Positions 18,401-29,491 of a stretch of 64,000 bases of DNA are shown one piece after another. Numbering within the stretch: the stretch's first letter is position 1; the number at the start of each line of letters is the position of its first letter. Where the stretch lies: positions 88,060-152,059 of the forward strand of contig NZ_JNWZ01000021.1 of the NCBI RefSeq assembly GCF_000716545.1. The letters run 5' to 3'. A model generated the notes under the pieces. The model did no database searches and was not told the origin of the DNA. It saw only the letters and a program-made list of their open reading frames with translations. A program made the position numbers and the translations under genes. This DNA comes from Kitasatospora phosalacinea (GTDB lineage: Bacteria; Actinomycetota; Actinomycetes; Streptomycetales; Streptomycetaceae).

Positions 18401-19177
18401 TCAGGCGGCCGGTGCGAACGCGGTGATCGCGTCGACGAGTGCGTCGGGGGCTTCGAGCGGGATGAGGTGCCCGGTGTTCGCGATCACGGTGAACCGCGCT
18501 CCGGAGAGGTAGGGGAGGAGGTTGCGGCGCAGCACGTCGACGGGTTCGACGCGGTCGTGCTCGCCGGCGACGACGAGGGTCGGGACGCTGATCATGCGGG
18601 CGTGTTCGGTGATGTCCTCGGCGATGCCGCGCAGCGGCCATTCCGTGCGCGCCGCCTCGGCGCCGGCCCGGGAGTCCGCGCCGATCTGTGCTTTGACTTG
18701 CGTCGGCAGGTCGGTGGCGGTCAGGACGGTGTCCCTCGCGCCGGCGACGGACTCTTCGGTGTCGTAGGCGTGGGAGAGGAACTCGCGGTACTCGGCGGTG
18801 ATCCCCGCGGCCGGCCTGGCCGGCCCTGATCCGACGAGGACCACCCGCCGCAGACGGGCGGGTCGCGTCGCGGCGACGAGCTGCGCCACCTTGCCGCCCA
18901 TGGAGTGCCCGACGAGGACGTGGTCGTCGATTCCGGCGTCGGCGAGGACGGCGACGGTGTCATCGGCGAGTTGGCGGAGCGTGTAGGGACCGGGGAGCGT
19001 GTTCGAACGGCTCCACCCGCGGAAGTCGACCGCGAGCGTGTCGCGGCCCGGCAGGCGGTCCACGACCAGGTCCCAGGTGCGGGCGGATCCGCCCCAGTAG
19101 TGCAGGAAGACCAGGGTCGGACCCGTACCCCTGCGATGGTCGTATGCGGGCAGGGAAGGGTGCTGCGTGCTGGTCAT
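18401..19177 (-). CDS. Alpha/beta hydrolase
   Basis: 258 residues. The fold is clear: PTLVFLHYWGGSARTWD (oxyanion loop), the nucleophile elbow GHSMGG, the acid in VVAGEHDRVEP, and the His in ANTGHLIPLEAP, giving a complete Ser-Asp-His triad. Start at ATG 19177 with AAGGA upstream; the frame is open further but without support. The gene is divergent from an AraC-type regulator with about 130 bases between, so that regulator probably controls it. Likely an esterase, lactonase or haloperoxidase-like hydrolase; substrate unknown. Confidence 0.88.
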   Translation of the reverse strand: MTSTQHPSLPAYDHRRGTGPTLVFLHYWGGSARTWDLVVDRLPGRDTLAVDFRGWSRSNTLPGPYTLRQLADDTVAVLADAGIDDHVLVGHSMGGKVAQLVAATRPARLRRVVLVGSGPARPAAGITAEYREFLSHAYDTEESVAGARDTVLTATDLPTQVKAQIGADSRAGAEAARTEWPLRGIAEDITEHARMISVPTLVVAGEHDRVEPVDVLRRNLLPYLSGARFTVIANTGHLIPLEAPDALVDAITAFAPAA

Positions 19178-19307
19178 GCGGGGATCCTTCGGTCGCGCTT
19201 GCGGCTGGTTTCTCGTTGGTTCCATTGGACCGTCGGGCGCGGAAGGGGACATCGGCACGATCGGACGGCTGATGGTGAAAACTGGACTCGTGGCAACCAT
19301 CCGGCAC

Positions 19308-20117
19308 ATGACCTACCAGCCCGTCGACCGCGGGGCCTCGTCAGTCGAGGTGATGACGTTCGAACGGCTCCGGGGCATCAACGACCGCGGTACGCAACGA
19401 GCCGACTTCCACGTCCTCGCTCTCGTCGACGAAGGGGACGGCAAGGTCACGGTCGACTTCGTCTCCCACCCGCTCTCGGCGCGGACCGCGGTGTGGATCC
19501 CGCCCGGCGCAGTGCACCGCTGGGACGACGTCGCCCGCGTCGCGGGACACCTGGTGCTCTTCGTCCCGACCGCGCCGGTGACGCACCGCACGCGCGAGCT
19601 GGTCGCCTCTCCCGATCTCGTCGCCCGGTGGCCGGTGCCCGCCGGGGCCTGGCCGTTCGTCGACGCGGCGCGTAGGCACCTCGTCCTCGAGGCGGCCGCC
19701 CTGGCCGGCGACCCGTCGACGGAGCTGCCCGCGATCCTGCTGTCCGCACTGATCACCCGCGTCGAGCCCCCGCACTCCAGGGCGCACTCGGCGAACCCGA
19801 CGTTCCAGCTGTTCCGCTCGAGCGTCGAGGCGCACTTCCGGACCCACCACGACGTCGGCCACTACGCGGCCACGCTCGGATTCGCCCCGCGCACCCTGAC
19901 CCGGGCCGTGCAGCAGGTCACCGGGCGTACCGCGAAGGCGTACATCGTGGAGCGGATCGTGCTCGAGGCGAAGCGCCTGCTGGCCCACGACCGCGTCACC
20001 GCGGCGCGATGCGCGAGCGAACTCGGGTTCCCGGACCCGTCCAACTTCTCGCTCTTCTTCCTGAACGCGACGGGTCTGCGCCCAGGCGCCTGGCAGGCGG
20101 CGACGATCCTCGACTGA
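19308..20117 (+). CDS. AraC-family transcriptional regulator
   Basis: 269 residues from ATG 19308 (an in-frame ATG at 19272 is possible). N-terminal cupin-like sensing part (FHVLALVDEGDGKVTVDF...RTAVWIPPGAVHRWDD) and C-terminal double helix-turn-helix: HYAATLGFAPRTLTRAVQQVTGRTAKAYI and AARCASELGFPDPSNFSLFFLNATGLRPGAWQ. This is the AraC/XylS DNA-binding domain. Transcribed away from the alpha/beta hydrolase gene and likely its regulator. The effector is unknown. Confidence 0.9.
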   Translation: MTYQPVDRGASSVEVMTFERLRGINDRGTQRADFHVLALVDEGDGKVTVDFVSHPLSARTAVWIPPGAVHRWDDVARVAGHLVLFVPTAPVTHRTRELVASPDLVARWPVPAGAWPFVDAARRHLVLEAAALAGDPSTELPAILLSALITRVEPPHSRAHSANPTFQLFRSSVEAHFRTHHDVGHYAATLGFAPRTLTRAVQQVTGRTAKAYIVERIVLEAKRLLAHDRVTAARCASELGFPDPSNFSLFFLNATGLRPGAWQAATILD

Positions 20118-20346
20118 CAGTGAGGATGTGACGTGGTGATGTTGCCGGTGGGCCTGACAGGCCAGCGGCGGAGGCCGCGCGTCGGATCCTTCAGGAGGCG
20201 CCCCCTCCCATTTTTGGTCCGGACACGTCATCCTGGTCTCCCGTGCCGCGCCCCGGCCCGGCCCGTCCGTGCATCGTCCTGCCCCCGTACCGCCGTAGCA
20301 CTTCGCTCGCCCCGCCAGGCAGTCCCACCGACCAGAGGAGCCGACC

Positions 20347-20661
20347 ATGCGGATGTCCATCGCACGCGCGCTGACGGGGATGGCCGTCGTGGCAGCCGTC
20401 GTCGTGCCCGCCGGCACCAGCGAGGCGGTGGTACCGCCCGAACACGCCGTCATCGTCTGCCAGAGTGCGAGTTTCTACGCCAACTACGACAGCGCGTCGG
20501 GGCCGGTGGGGCTGGTACGGGTGCTCGGCTACGGCAACAAGGTCGGCCACACCAGGGGTGTGCACCCGGTCTACAACGGCTGGGCGGCGACGTTCGACTT
20601 CGGCAAGGGCGACTGGGGCTACGTCCGCAACGAGTGCCTGGGCGGGTACGGCTCCTGGTGA
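20347..20661 (+). CDS. Small secreted protein with SH3-like fold
   Basis: 104 residues, ATG preceded by AGAGGAG. Signal peptide MRMSIARALTGMAVVAAVVVPAGTSEA, then about 75 residues with two Cys (VIVCQSASFYANYDS and VRNECLGG) and a pattern YANYDSASGPVGLVRVLGYGNKV...GWAATFDFGKGDWGYVRNECL that resembles bacterial SH3 or SH3b-like modules. Next gene in the same direction encodes a similar exported protein. Probably cell-wall located; no enzyme motif. Confidence 0.7.
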   Translation: MRMSIARALTGMAVVAAVVVPAGTSEAVVPPEHAVIVCQSASFYANYDSASGPVGLVRVLGYGNKVGHTRGVHPVYNGWAATFDFGKGDWGYVRNECLGGYGSW

Positions 20662-20717
20662 CGCCCGGCGCGCACCGACCGTCCCCCCGGCCCGTACCCG
20701 ACGAAGGAGAACTCCCC

Positions 20718-21008
20718 GTGACTGCATCCCGCACCCTCCTGCGCGTCGCCGCGAGCGCCTGCGTCCTCGTGACGGCGGCGACGGCCGCGGCCGGCACCGC
20801 CGCGGCGGCCAACGGCACCGTCGGGCACCGCGAGACCGTCTGCGCCCAGGACCTGTACGTCCGCACCGCACCGGGCGGCGCCTGGACGGGCACCCTGTAC
20901 ACCGGTCAGACGTTCACGGTCGAACGCGTCCAGAGCGGCTGGGTGTACGGCTTCGCCTACGGCGACATCAACCGGCACGGCTGGGTGCAGGACGGCTGGT
21001 TCTGCTGA
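20718..21008 (+). CDS. Small secreted SH3b-like protein
   Basis: 96 residues, GTG start with AAGGAG upstream. Signal peptide with core LLRVAASACVLVTAATAAAGTAAA, then a short SH3b-like domain: ETVCAQDLYVRTAPGGAWTGTLYTGQTFTVERVQSGWVYGFAYGDINRHGWVQDGWFC, with two Cys at its ends. The L-V-R-T-A-P and G-W-V signatures match bacterial SH3 domains. It sits 56 bases after its paralogue-like neighbour and may be co-transcribed. Confidence 0.78.
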   Translation: MTASRTLLRVAASACVLVTAATAAAGTAAAANGTVGHRETVCAQDLYVRTAPGGAWTGTLYTGQTFTVERVQSGWVYGFAYGDINRHGWVQDGWFC

Positions 21009-21057
21009 ACGCCTCCCGCTCGGGGCACCGCCGGCACCGTCGAGGAGTACGCGACGT

Positions 21058-21330
21058 TCAACCCATTGAGCCTTTTCGGCGGTGCAGCTCAAGGGTGAGG
21101 ACCGCCTTGGCTGCCGACGTCGGCCAGTTCGGGCTGCGGCGTGCGTGCTGGAAGATTCGCCGGCGTTCGAGGGTGGCGGCGCCGCGCTCGACCGGGTGGC
21201 GGAGCCGGGCATGGGCTCGGTTCAACGACCTTTGTCCGGCGGTGGGTTCCTTGCCGGGCGGGCGCCTGGTGGGAACGGCGACCGTGCTGCCGGCGCCGGT
21301 GTGCGCCATGTCGGCCAGGGCCGGGATGCG
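21058..21330 (-). pseudogene. Transposase C-terminal remnant
   Basis: The last 90 codons of this frame (ADMAHTGAGSTVAVPTRRPPGKEPTAGQRSLNRAHARLRHPVERGAATLERRRIF...AVLTLELHRRKG) match the end of IS5-like DDE transposases, including the region around the last acidic residue. The N-terminal part is absent and the preceding sequence is unrelated. Confidence 0.7.
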
Positions 21331-23480
<2,150 letters not shown>

Positions 23481-23487
23481 ACCGGGT

Positions 23488-23523
23488 GGCGGCACGCTCA
23501 CGGGAGGCGGCACGCTCACGGGA
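23488..23523. repeat. 18-bp perfect tandem duplication
   Basis: GGCGGCACGCTCACGGGA occurs twice head to tail right after the kinase stop codon. Confidence 0.9.
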
Positions 23524-23562
23524 GGAGCGGTCGCCCCTCCCGGGGGAAGGTTCCGCCGGCGC

Positions 23563-23667
23563 GGCGGGCAGGGCGCCGACCGAGTGGACCAGTCGGCCGA
23601 CCGAGGCACCGGCCAGCAGCCGCAGGCACTGCCGCTCGTCCAGTTGCGCCACGGTGTCGGGTGTCAT
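23563..23667 (-). pseudogene. N-terminal fragment of a PPOX-fold (pyridoxamine oxidase-like) protein
   Basis: From ATG 23667 the first 35 residues ([35 protein letters not shown]) match the start of the pyridoxamine 5'-phosphate oxidase-like proteins common in actinobacterial stress clusters. Then the similarity ends abruptly and the frame runs into low-complexity Arg/Pro/Ser sequence. The FMN-binding body is missing, so the gene is truncated. Confidence 0.6.
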
Positions 23668-23736
23668 GCCCCCATGCTCGTGCGGCGCCCGTCGGCGGGG
23701 GAGGGGTCGATGGCCCCCGGGCGGCGGCCGACCGGC

Positions 23737-24283
23737 TCAGCGCCCGGGACGCCCGGCCTCGTGGCCCTGGGCGGCCAGGGTCTGGGTGGCGATGACGGCG
23801 GCCTGCACCCGGCGCTCCACGCCGAGCTTGGCGAGCAGCCGGGAGATGTGGTTCTTCACCGTCTTCGCCGGGGTCGAGCATGGACTGCCCGGAGGCCACG
23901 GTCCGCACCGCGGAGACCAGGTCGGTGCCGCTGATCTGCTTGAGGACGTAGCCGGCGGCCCCGGCCATGATCGAGTCGAGCAGCGCCTCCTCGTCGTCGA
24001 AGGAGGTGAGCATCAGGCAGGCGAGGTCGGGCATGCGCGAGCGCAGTTCGCGGCAGACCGTCACGCCGTCGCCGTCCGGCAGCCGCATGTCCAGGATCGC
24101 GACGTCGGGCCGCAGGGCGGGGACGCGGGCGACGGCCTGCTCGGCGGTGGCGGCCTCGCCGATCACGGTCAGGTCGGGCTCGGCGTCCAGCAGGTCGTGC
24201 ACGCCCCGGCGGACCACCTCGTGGTCGTCGAGGAGGAACACCCTGACGGGCGCGGTCGACTTCTCCGGTGCGCTGTCGGTCAT
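23737..24283 (-). pseudogene. NarL/DevR-type response regulator with internal out-of-frame deletion
   Basis: The receiver domain is intact: [15 protein letters not shown], phospho-acceptor D65 in [13 protein letters not shown], and [15 protein letters not shown], up to SGQSMLDPG at about 23867. Normally a LuxR-type helix-turn-helix would follow (LTPQERRILDLIAEG...). Instead the sequence jumps to the end of that domain in another frame: [34 protein letters not shown], closing at 23737. Roughly 45 codons are missing and the frame is shifted, so the product cannot bind DNA normally. The start is ATG 24283. By position and family it is the OsdR/DevR-like partner of the adjacent kinase. A sequencing or assembly error is possible. 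Confidence 0.85.
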
Positions 24284-24717
24284 CGCTTCTCCGCACTCCT
24301 GGCCCCGGCACCGGACTGTGCGGGCGACGTTCGGCACGAGTCTGTCGCACGCGGGGGCGCGCCGGTAGGGCCGGAGGTCCCGGCCGCAGCGGAACCGGTG
24401 CCCGTCGTCCGCCCGCCGGACGTCGTCCGGCGTCCCGACGGACGACGTCCGGCCCGCCGCGCAGCGGGCGTCGGGCGAACCGCGCGGCCGCGGTCCGGGA
24501 CCACCGGGACACGAGCCCGGGACCGCCGGCGCCGGAACCGGGGCCCCAGGTCCCTGGGACGACCCCCGACCCCGGTCCGAGGATCTTCACCGTGGGCGAC
24601 CGGTTCGGCCGGACACCCGCCCCGGCCCCCGCATCCGGCGGAGGAGCCCGGGGCCCGGTCGTCCGCAACCCCGTCGCGGCGCCCACCACCGTCCGACACA
24701 CCAGGAAGGACACCGCC
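24284..24717. promoter_or_regulatory. Divergent regulatory region with repeated GGGAC half-sites
   Basis: About 430 bases between the regulator and the hibernation factor gene. GGGACC occurs at 24497-24502 and 24519-24524, GGGAC at 24506-24510, and the minus strand reads GGGACCTGGGGCCC at 24541-24554. These resemble DosR/DevR boxes (GGGACT-type half-sites with GGCCC). No gene seen. Confidence 0.5.
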
Positions 24718-25482
24718 ATGAGCCTGCGGACCCGACCCGACACCGAGATCGCGGTGACGACCCGCGGCGAGGTCACCCTCGCCGCGCCCGACTACGCCCG
24801 GACGAAGCTGCTCGCCGTCCTCGCCCGGCTCGACGAGCCGGTCCTCGCCGTCCGGGTGAAGCTCACCCAGGAGCCCCACCACGCGGTCGCCAAGCCGTCG
24901 ATCGCCCAGGCCACGGTCGACCTGAACGGCCGCCCCGTGCGCGCCCACGTGGCCGCCGCCACCATGCAGGAGGCCGTCGACCTCCTGCACGAGCGGCTCC
25001 GGGCCAGGATCGCCCGGCTGCGCGGTCGGCGCGGTCACGGCCGGATCGCCGAACGGACCGCCGCCGGGCAAGAACACCGGCCGCAGCGCCGCGAGTTGGA
25101 CGGCGAGGACCGCCGCGTCGTGCGGCACAAGTCCTACGGTCTGGCGCGGCGCACCACGTGGGAAGCGGTGCTGGAGATGGAGGCGATGGACTACGACTTC
25201 CACCTCTACACCGACGCGACGACCGGCTGCGACAGCGTCGTCCACCACGACGGGGCGGCGGGGACGTACCGGATCGCCACCGCCGGAGCAGCGCCGCAGG
25301 CCGAACCGGACATCCCGGTGAGCCACCACGCCGCGCCCGAACTGACCGTCGCCGAAGCGGTCCGGCGGCTCGACCTGACCGGTCTGCCGTTCGTCTTCTT
25401 CACCGACGGCGCCGGCGGCCGCGGCAACGTCCTGTACCACCGCTACGACGGCCACTACGGCCTCATCACGCCCGCGCGGTGA
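24718..25482 (+). CDS. Ribosome hibernation-promoting factor, long form with two C-terminal modules
   Basis: 254 residues, ATG with AAGGA upstream. Residues 1 to about 105 fit the S30AE/HPF domain that binds the 30S decoding centre. A C-terminal dimerisation module follows (RRVVRHKSYGLARRTTWEAVLEMEAMDYDFHLYTDATTGCDSVVHHDG..., about 137-190), and then a second similar module (LTVAEAVRRLDLTGLPFVFFTDGAGGRGNVLYHRYDGHYGLI). Long HPFs usually have one. Such proteins dimerise 70S ribosomes into inactive 100S particles and belong to the OsdR/DosR stress set. A perfect hairpin terminates the gene. Confidence 0.88.
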   Translation: MSLRTRPDTEIAVTTRGEVTLAAPDYARTKLLAVLARLDEPVLAVRVKLTQEPHHAVAKPSIAQATVDLNGRPVRAHVAAATMQEAVDLLHERLRARIARLRGRRGHGRIAERTAAGQEHRPQRRELDGEDRRVVRHKSYGLARRTTWEAVLEMEAMDYDFHLYTDATTGCDSVVHHDGAAGTYRIATAGAAPQAEPDIPVSHHAAPELTVAEAVRRLDLTGLPFVFFTDGAGGRGNVLYHRYDGHYGLITPAR

Positions 25483-25496
25483 CGGCCGCGACGGAA

Positions 25497-25551
25497 GGAA
25501 GGGCCCTGGTGCCGCACCCGCTTCGAGCGGGTGCGGCACCAGGGCCCTTCC
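25497..25551 (+). terminator. Very strong hairpin terminator
   Basis: Perfect 26-bp stem (25497-25522 with 25526-25551), loop TCG, 14 bases after the hibernation factor gene. Confidence 0.9.
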
Positions 25552-25600
25552 GCGCCGAATCCGCCGTGCGGTGGAAGGGCGACCGGTGGCGGGCCGAGCG

Positions 25601-25615
25601 AGGACCTTCGGCGCC
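25601..25615 (+). promoter_or_regulatory. DevR/OsdR-like box (candidate)
   Basis: AGGACCTTCGGCGCC, about 110 bases before the universal stress protein gene. It resembles the GGGACC-TTCGG-CC pattern seen elsewhere in this block. Confidence 0.35.
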
Positions 25616-25725
25616 CGCCGGGTACTGCCCGGCCCATGCCCCGGGGCCCGGCCCGGGGCGAACCTGCCGGGGACGAGCCGGGCGCACGGGTGCCCGGACG
25701 AACCCCGACCCCTGGAGGTCGCACC

Positions 25726-26592
25726 ATGTCCGATTCCGTTTCCGTCGTGGTCGTCGGTGTCGACGGGTCCGCCGAGAGCGCCGCGGCGGCCCGCTGGGCG
25801 GCGTCCGACGCCCTGCGGCGCCGCGTCCCCCTGCGGCTGGTGCACGTGGTGCCAGAGGGGGGCGGCCTGCCGCACCCGGAGGCGGCCGGAGAGCGGCTGC
25901 CGGACTTCGCGGTGGCGCTCCGGGCGGAGTTCGCGCACGCGCTGCCGCAGTTGGACGTCTCCTGCGAGGCGGTCCCCGGACACCCGTGGTCCACGCTGGT
26001 CGCCGCCGGGGAGCGGGCGGGGCTGCTGGTGCTCGGCTCCACGGGGCCGGGCGTGGTCACCGGGCGGCTCCTGGGGTCCGTCGCACTGCGCGCCGCGGGG
26101 GAGGCGCGGTGCCCCGTCGTCCTGGTCCCGGTGGGCGCCGCCGGCCCGGACGGCGGGAGCGGCGGGGTGGTGGTGGGTCTGCGGGGCGAGCGGCAGTCGG
26201 ACGCCGTCCTGGAGTTCGCCTTCGAGGAGGCCGCGCGGCGCGGAGCCCCGTTGCGGGCGCTGGAGGGCCGGGTCGAACCGGACGCGCCGCTGCGGACCGA
26301 CGCGCCGGTCGGCCCGGAGGAGATCCGCCGGTCCCTGGTGGAGTCCAGGACGGTGCGCCTGCGGGACGCGCTGGCCCACTGGCGGGGGAAGTTCCCCGAG
26401 GTGCGCACCGAGGCGGAGGTCTCCGGCCGGGGCGCGGCCCGGACCCTGCTGGAGGCGTCGCGCGGCGCGGACCTGCTGGTCCTGGGCCGGCGCGCGCCCG
26501 CGCACCCGATGGCCGCGCCGAAGCCGGGGCCGGTGGCGCACGCGGTCATCCACCACGCCCACGGCCCGGTGGCGGTCGTCCCGCACGACTGA
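25726..26592 (+). CDS. Universal stress protein, two tandem Usp domains
   Basis: 288 residues, ATG six bases after GGAGGT. Domain 1: VVVVGVDGSAESAAAARWA... to LLVLGSTGPGVVTGRLLGSVALRAAGEARCPVVLVP, with the G-x2-G-x9-G-(S/T) ATP-binding pattern. Domain 2 (about 148-288): VVVGLRG... to DLLVLGRRAPAHPM...VAHAVIHHAHGPVAVVPHD, lacking the full nucleotide motif. Tandem Usp proteins are typical members of the DosR/OsdR regulon and are thought to sense ATP or signal energy stress. A hairpin follows. Confidence 0.9.
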   Translation: MSDSVSVVVVGVDGSAESAAAARWAASDALRRRVPLRLVHVVPEGGGLPHPEAAGERLPDFAVALRAEFAHALPQLDVSCEAVPGHPWSTLVAAGERAGLLVLGSTGPGVVTGRLLGSVALRAAGEARCPVVLVPVGAAGPDGGSGGVVVGLRGERQSDAVLEFAFEEAARRGAPLRALEGRVEPDAPLRTDAPVGPEEIRRSLVESRTVRLRDALAHWRGKFPEVRTEAEVSGRGAARTLLEASRGADLLVLGRRAPAHPMAAPKPGPVAHAVIHHAHGPVAVVPHD

Positions 26593-26643
26593 ACCGGACG
26601 GCGGCCGCGGCCGGGGCCCGCGCGGTCCCGGCCGCCCGCGCGC

Positions 26644-26696
26644 CGCCCGGCCGAAGGTCCCGGGTGCGCCGGGCGCCCGGGACCTTCGGCCGGGCG
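26644..26696 (+). terminator. Hairpin with embedded DevR-like boxes
   Basis: Perfect 21-bp stem (26644-26664 with 26676-26696). It lies 50 bases after the Usp stop and 115 bases before adhE. Each arm contains GGGACCTTCGGCC or its complement (26679-26691 and 26649-26661), so it could be both a terminator and an operator. Confidence 0.65.
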
Positions 26697-26811
26697 GGGT
26701 ACCCCATCCGGCGCATCCCCGGGAGGAACGGGCGCGGAAGGCTGAGGAACGAAGGCGCGAGCGACCCGCGAAGGCGCCTGATCCCGGACGACGATCCGAA
26801 AGGTGGTCAGC

Positions 26812-29475
26812 ATGGCACGCCGCCCGCAGACCGACAGCGAACCGGCCCCCGCGAGCGCTCCTCCGGCGGCGGCTCCCGCCGACGCGGCGGCCGCCGTCGA
26901 CGAGTTGGTCTCCCGAGGGCTCACCGCCCTGGAGGAGTACGCCTCCTTCACCCAGGAGCAGGTCGACCACATCGTCAAGAAGGCGTCGCTGGCGGCGCTG
27001 GCCCAGCACACCGGCCTGGCCGTCCTCGCGGTCGAGGAGACCGGCCGCGGCCTGTTCGAGGACAAGGCGGTGAAGAACGTCTTCGCCTGCGAGAACGTCA
27101 CCCACGTGATGGGCCGGACGAAGACCGTGGGGGTGGTGCGCCGGGACGAGATCGACGGGATCGTGGAGATCGCCGAGCCGGTGGGCGTGGTCGCGGGCGT
27201 CACGCCGGTGACCAACCCGACCTCCACCACGATCTTCAAGGCGCTGCTCGCGCTCAAGACCCGCAACCCGATCGTCTTCGCCTTCCACCCGGCGGCGCAG
27301 CGCTGCTCGGCCGAGGCGGCCCGGATCGTGCGGGACGCGGCGGTCGCGGCGGGCGCCCCGGCGCACTGCGTGCAGTGGATCGAGCACCCGTCGATGGCGG
27401 CGACCGGCGCGCTGATGAACCACCCCGGCGTCGCCACGATCCTGGCCACCGGCGGCAACGCGATGGTCAAGGCCGCGTACTCGTGCGGGAAGCCCGCGCT
27501 GGGCGTGGGCGCGGGCAACGTGCCGGCGTACGTGGAGAGGAGTGCGGACGTCGAGCGCGCGGTGAACGACATCGTGCTGTCGAAGTCCTTCGACAACGGC
27601 ATGATCTGCGCCTCCGAGCAGGCGGTGATCCTGGACACCGAGCTGTACGACGCGGCGATCGCCGAGTTCCGCAGGCTGAAGGCGCACCTGGCGACGCCCG
27701 AGGAGAAGGCCAAGCTGGAGCGGCACCTCTTCGGGGTCGGCGCGGGCACCGACTGCGCGGGCGCGAAGCTGAACGCCGAGGTGGTCGGGCAGTCGGCGCC
27801 GGCGATCGCACGGGCGGCGGGCTTCAAGGTGCCGGAGGACACCTCGGTGATCCTGGCGGAGGTCGGCGGGGTCGGCGAGGCCGAGCCGCTGACCCGGGAG
27901 AAGCTCTGCCCGGTGCTGGCGGTGCTGCGGGCGGACAGCCGGGCGCGGGGCGTGGAACTGGCGCAGCGGATGGTGGAGTTCAACGGTCTGGGCCACTCGG
28001 CGGCGGTGCACACCGAGGACGCGGCGTTCGCCGAGGAGTTCGGCACGGCGGTGAGGGCCTGCCGGATCATCTGGAACGCGCCGAGCTCGCAGGGCGGTAT
28101 CGGCGACGTCTACAACGCCTTCATGCCCTCGCTGACGCTGGGCTGCGGCAGCTACGGCCACAACTCGGTGTCGGGCAACGTCTCGGCGCTGAACCTGGTC
28201 AACATCAAGCGGATCGGGCGGCGCAACACCAACATGCAGTGGTTCAAGGTCCCGCCGAAGATCTACTTCGAGCGCAACTCCATCACGTACCTGACCAGCA
28301 TGCCGAAGGCCCGCAAGGTCGTGGTCGTCACGGACCGGACCATGGTGGAGATCGGCCACCTGGAGCGGATCCGCACCGTGCTGGACCGGCGCCGCGAGCC
28401 GGTCGAGGTGCGGGTCGTCGACGACGTCGAGCCGAACCCGAGCATCGACACGGTGCGCCGGGGCGCGGAGCTGATGCGCGCGTTCGAGCCCGACACCATC
28501 GTGGCGCTGGGCGGCGGTTCGCCGATGGACGCGGCGAAGGTGATGTGGCTGCTGTACGAGCACCCGGAGGTCGAGTTCGCGGACCTGAAGGAGAAGTTCT
28601 TCGACATCCGCAAGCGCGCCTTCACCTTCCCGGACCTGGGCGAGAAGGCCAAGCTGGTGTGCATACCCACCACCTCGGGCACCGGCAGCGAGGTCACCCC
28701 GTTCGCGGTGATCACCGACACCGCCACCGGCCAGAAGTACCCGCTCGCCGACTACGCGCTCACCCCCAGCGTGGCCATCATCGACCCGGCGCTCACCACC
28801 CGCCTGCCCAAGGACGTCACCGCCGACTCCGGCTTCGACGCGCTGACGCACTGCATCGAGACGTACGTGTCGGTGTACGCCAACGACTTCACCGACGGCC
28901 TGGCGCTACAGGGCGTCCGGCTGGTCTTCGAGAACCTGGAACGGGCCGTCACCGACGGGCCCGGCGACCCGGCGGCCCGGGAGAGGATGCACAACGCCGG
29001 CACCATCGCGGGCATGGCGTTCGGCTCGGCCTTCCTGGGCGTGGTGCACGCCATGGCGCACACCCTGGGCGCGACCTTCCACGTCGCGCACGGGCGCACC
29101 AACGCGCTGCTGCTGCCGCACGTGATCCGGTACAACGGGGCGGCGCCGACCAAGGTGACCAGCTGGCCGAAGTACCGCGCCTACGTGGCGCCGGAGCGCT
29201 ACCGGCAGATCGCCCGGACGCTCGGCCTGCCCGCCGACACCCCCGAACAGGGCGTGGAGTCGCTGGCCGCGGCGGTCGAGGAACTGCGCGAGAAGGTCGG
29301 CATCCCGCGCTCGTTCAAGGACGCCGGGGTGGACGAGGCGGCCTTCCTGGCGGCGCTGCCGCAGCAGGCGATGAACGCCTACGAGGACCAGTGCGCGCCC
29401 GCCAACCCCCGGATGCCGATGCTGCACGACATGCAGCAGCTGATGACCTGGGCCTACTACGGCGACCAGAGCTGA
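26812..29475 (+). CDS. adhE: Bifunctional acetaldehyde-CoA/alcohol dehydrogenase
   Basis: 887 residues, ATG after AAAGGTGG. The N-terminal aldehyde dehydrogenase domain (about 30-450) contains [22 protein letters not shown] and the catalytic Cys in [15 protein letters not shown] (C266). The C-terminal iron alcohol dehydrogenase domain (about 460-880) has [15 protein letters not shown] and the metal region [27 protein letters not shown]. The enzyme reduces acetyl-CoA to ethanol and re-oxidises NADH. It is followed 16 bases later by pyruvate formate-lyase, so the operon is a fermentation unit. Full length compared with E. coli AdhE. Confidence 0.96.
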   Translation: MARRPQTDSEPAPASAPPAAAPADAAAAVDELVSRGLTALEEYASFTQEQVDHIVKKASLAALAQHTGLAVLAVEETGRGLFEDKAVKNVFACENVTHVMGRTKTVGVVRRDEIDGIVEIAEPVGVVAGVTPVTNPTSTTIFKALLALKTRNPIVFAFHPAAQRCSAEAARIVRDAAVAAGAPAHCVQWIEHPSMAATGALMNHPGVATILATGGNAMVKAAYSCGKPALGVGAGNVPAYVERSADVERAVNDIVLSKSFDNGMICASEQAVILDTELYDAAIAEFRRLKAHLATPEEKAKLERHLFGVGAGTDCAGAKLNAEVVGQSAPAIARAAGFKVPEDTSVILAEVGGVGEAEPLTREKLCPVLAVLRADSRARGVELAQRMVEFNGLGHSAAVHTEDAAFAEEFGTAVRACRIIWNAPSSQGGIGDVYNAFMPSLTLGCGSYGHNSVSGNVSALNLVNIKRIGRRNTNMQWFKVPPKIYFERNSITYLTSMPKARKVVVVTDRTMVEIGHLERIRTVLDRRREPVEVRVVDDVEPNPSIDTVRRGAELMRAFEPDTIVALGGGSPMDAAKVMWLLYEHPEVEFADLKEKFFDIRKRAFTFPDLGEKAKLVCIPTTSGTGSEVTPFAVITDTATGQKYPLADYALTPSVAIIDPALTTRLPKDVTADSGFDALTHCIETYVSVYANDFTDGLALQGVRLVFENLERAVTDGPGDPAARERMHNAGTIAGMAFGSAFLGVVHAMAHTLGATFHVAHGRTNALLLPHVIRYNGAAPTKVTSWPKYRAYVAPERYRQIARTLGLPADTPEQGVESLAAAVEELREKVGIPRSFKDAGVDEAAFLAALPQQAMNAYEDQCAPANPRMPMLHDMQQLMTWAYYGDQS

Positions 29476-29491
29476 GACAAGGACACCCGAG

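Noticed and set aside
19341..20453. Minus-strand frame opposite the AraC gene
   Set aside because: No recognisable domain; the plus strand encodes a clear AraC domain.
24280..28851. Minus-strand frame open for over 1500 codons
   Set aside because: It is the mirror of hpf, usp and adhE. Composition is Arg/Gly/His/Val with no domain; high-GC third positions keep the antisense frame open.
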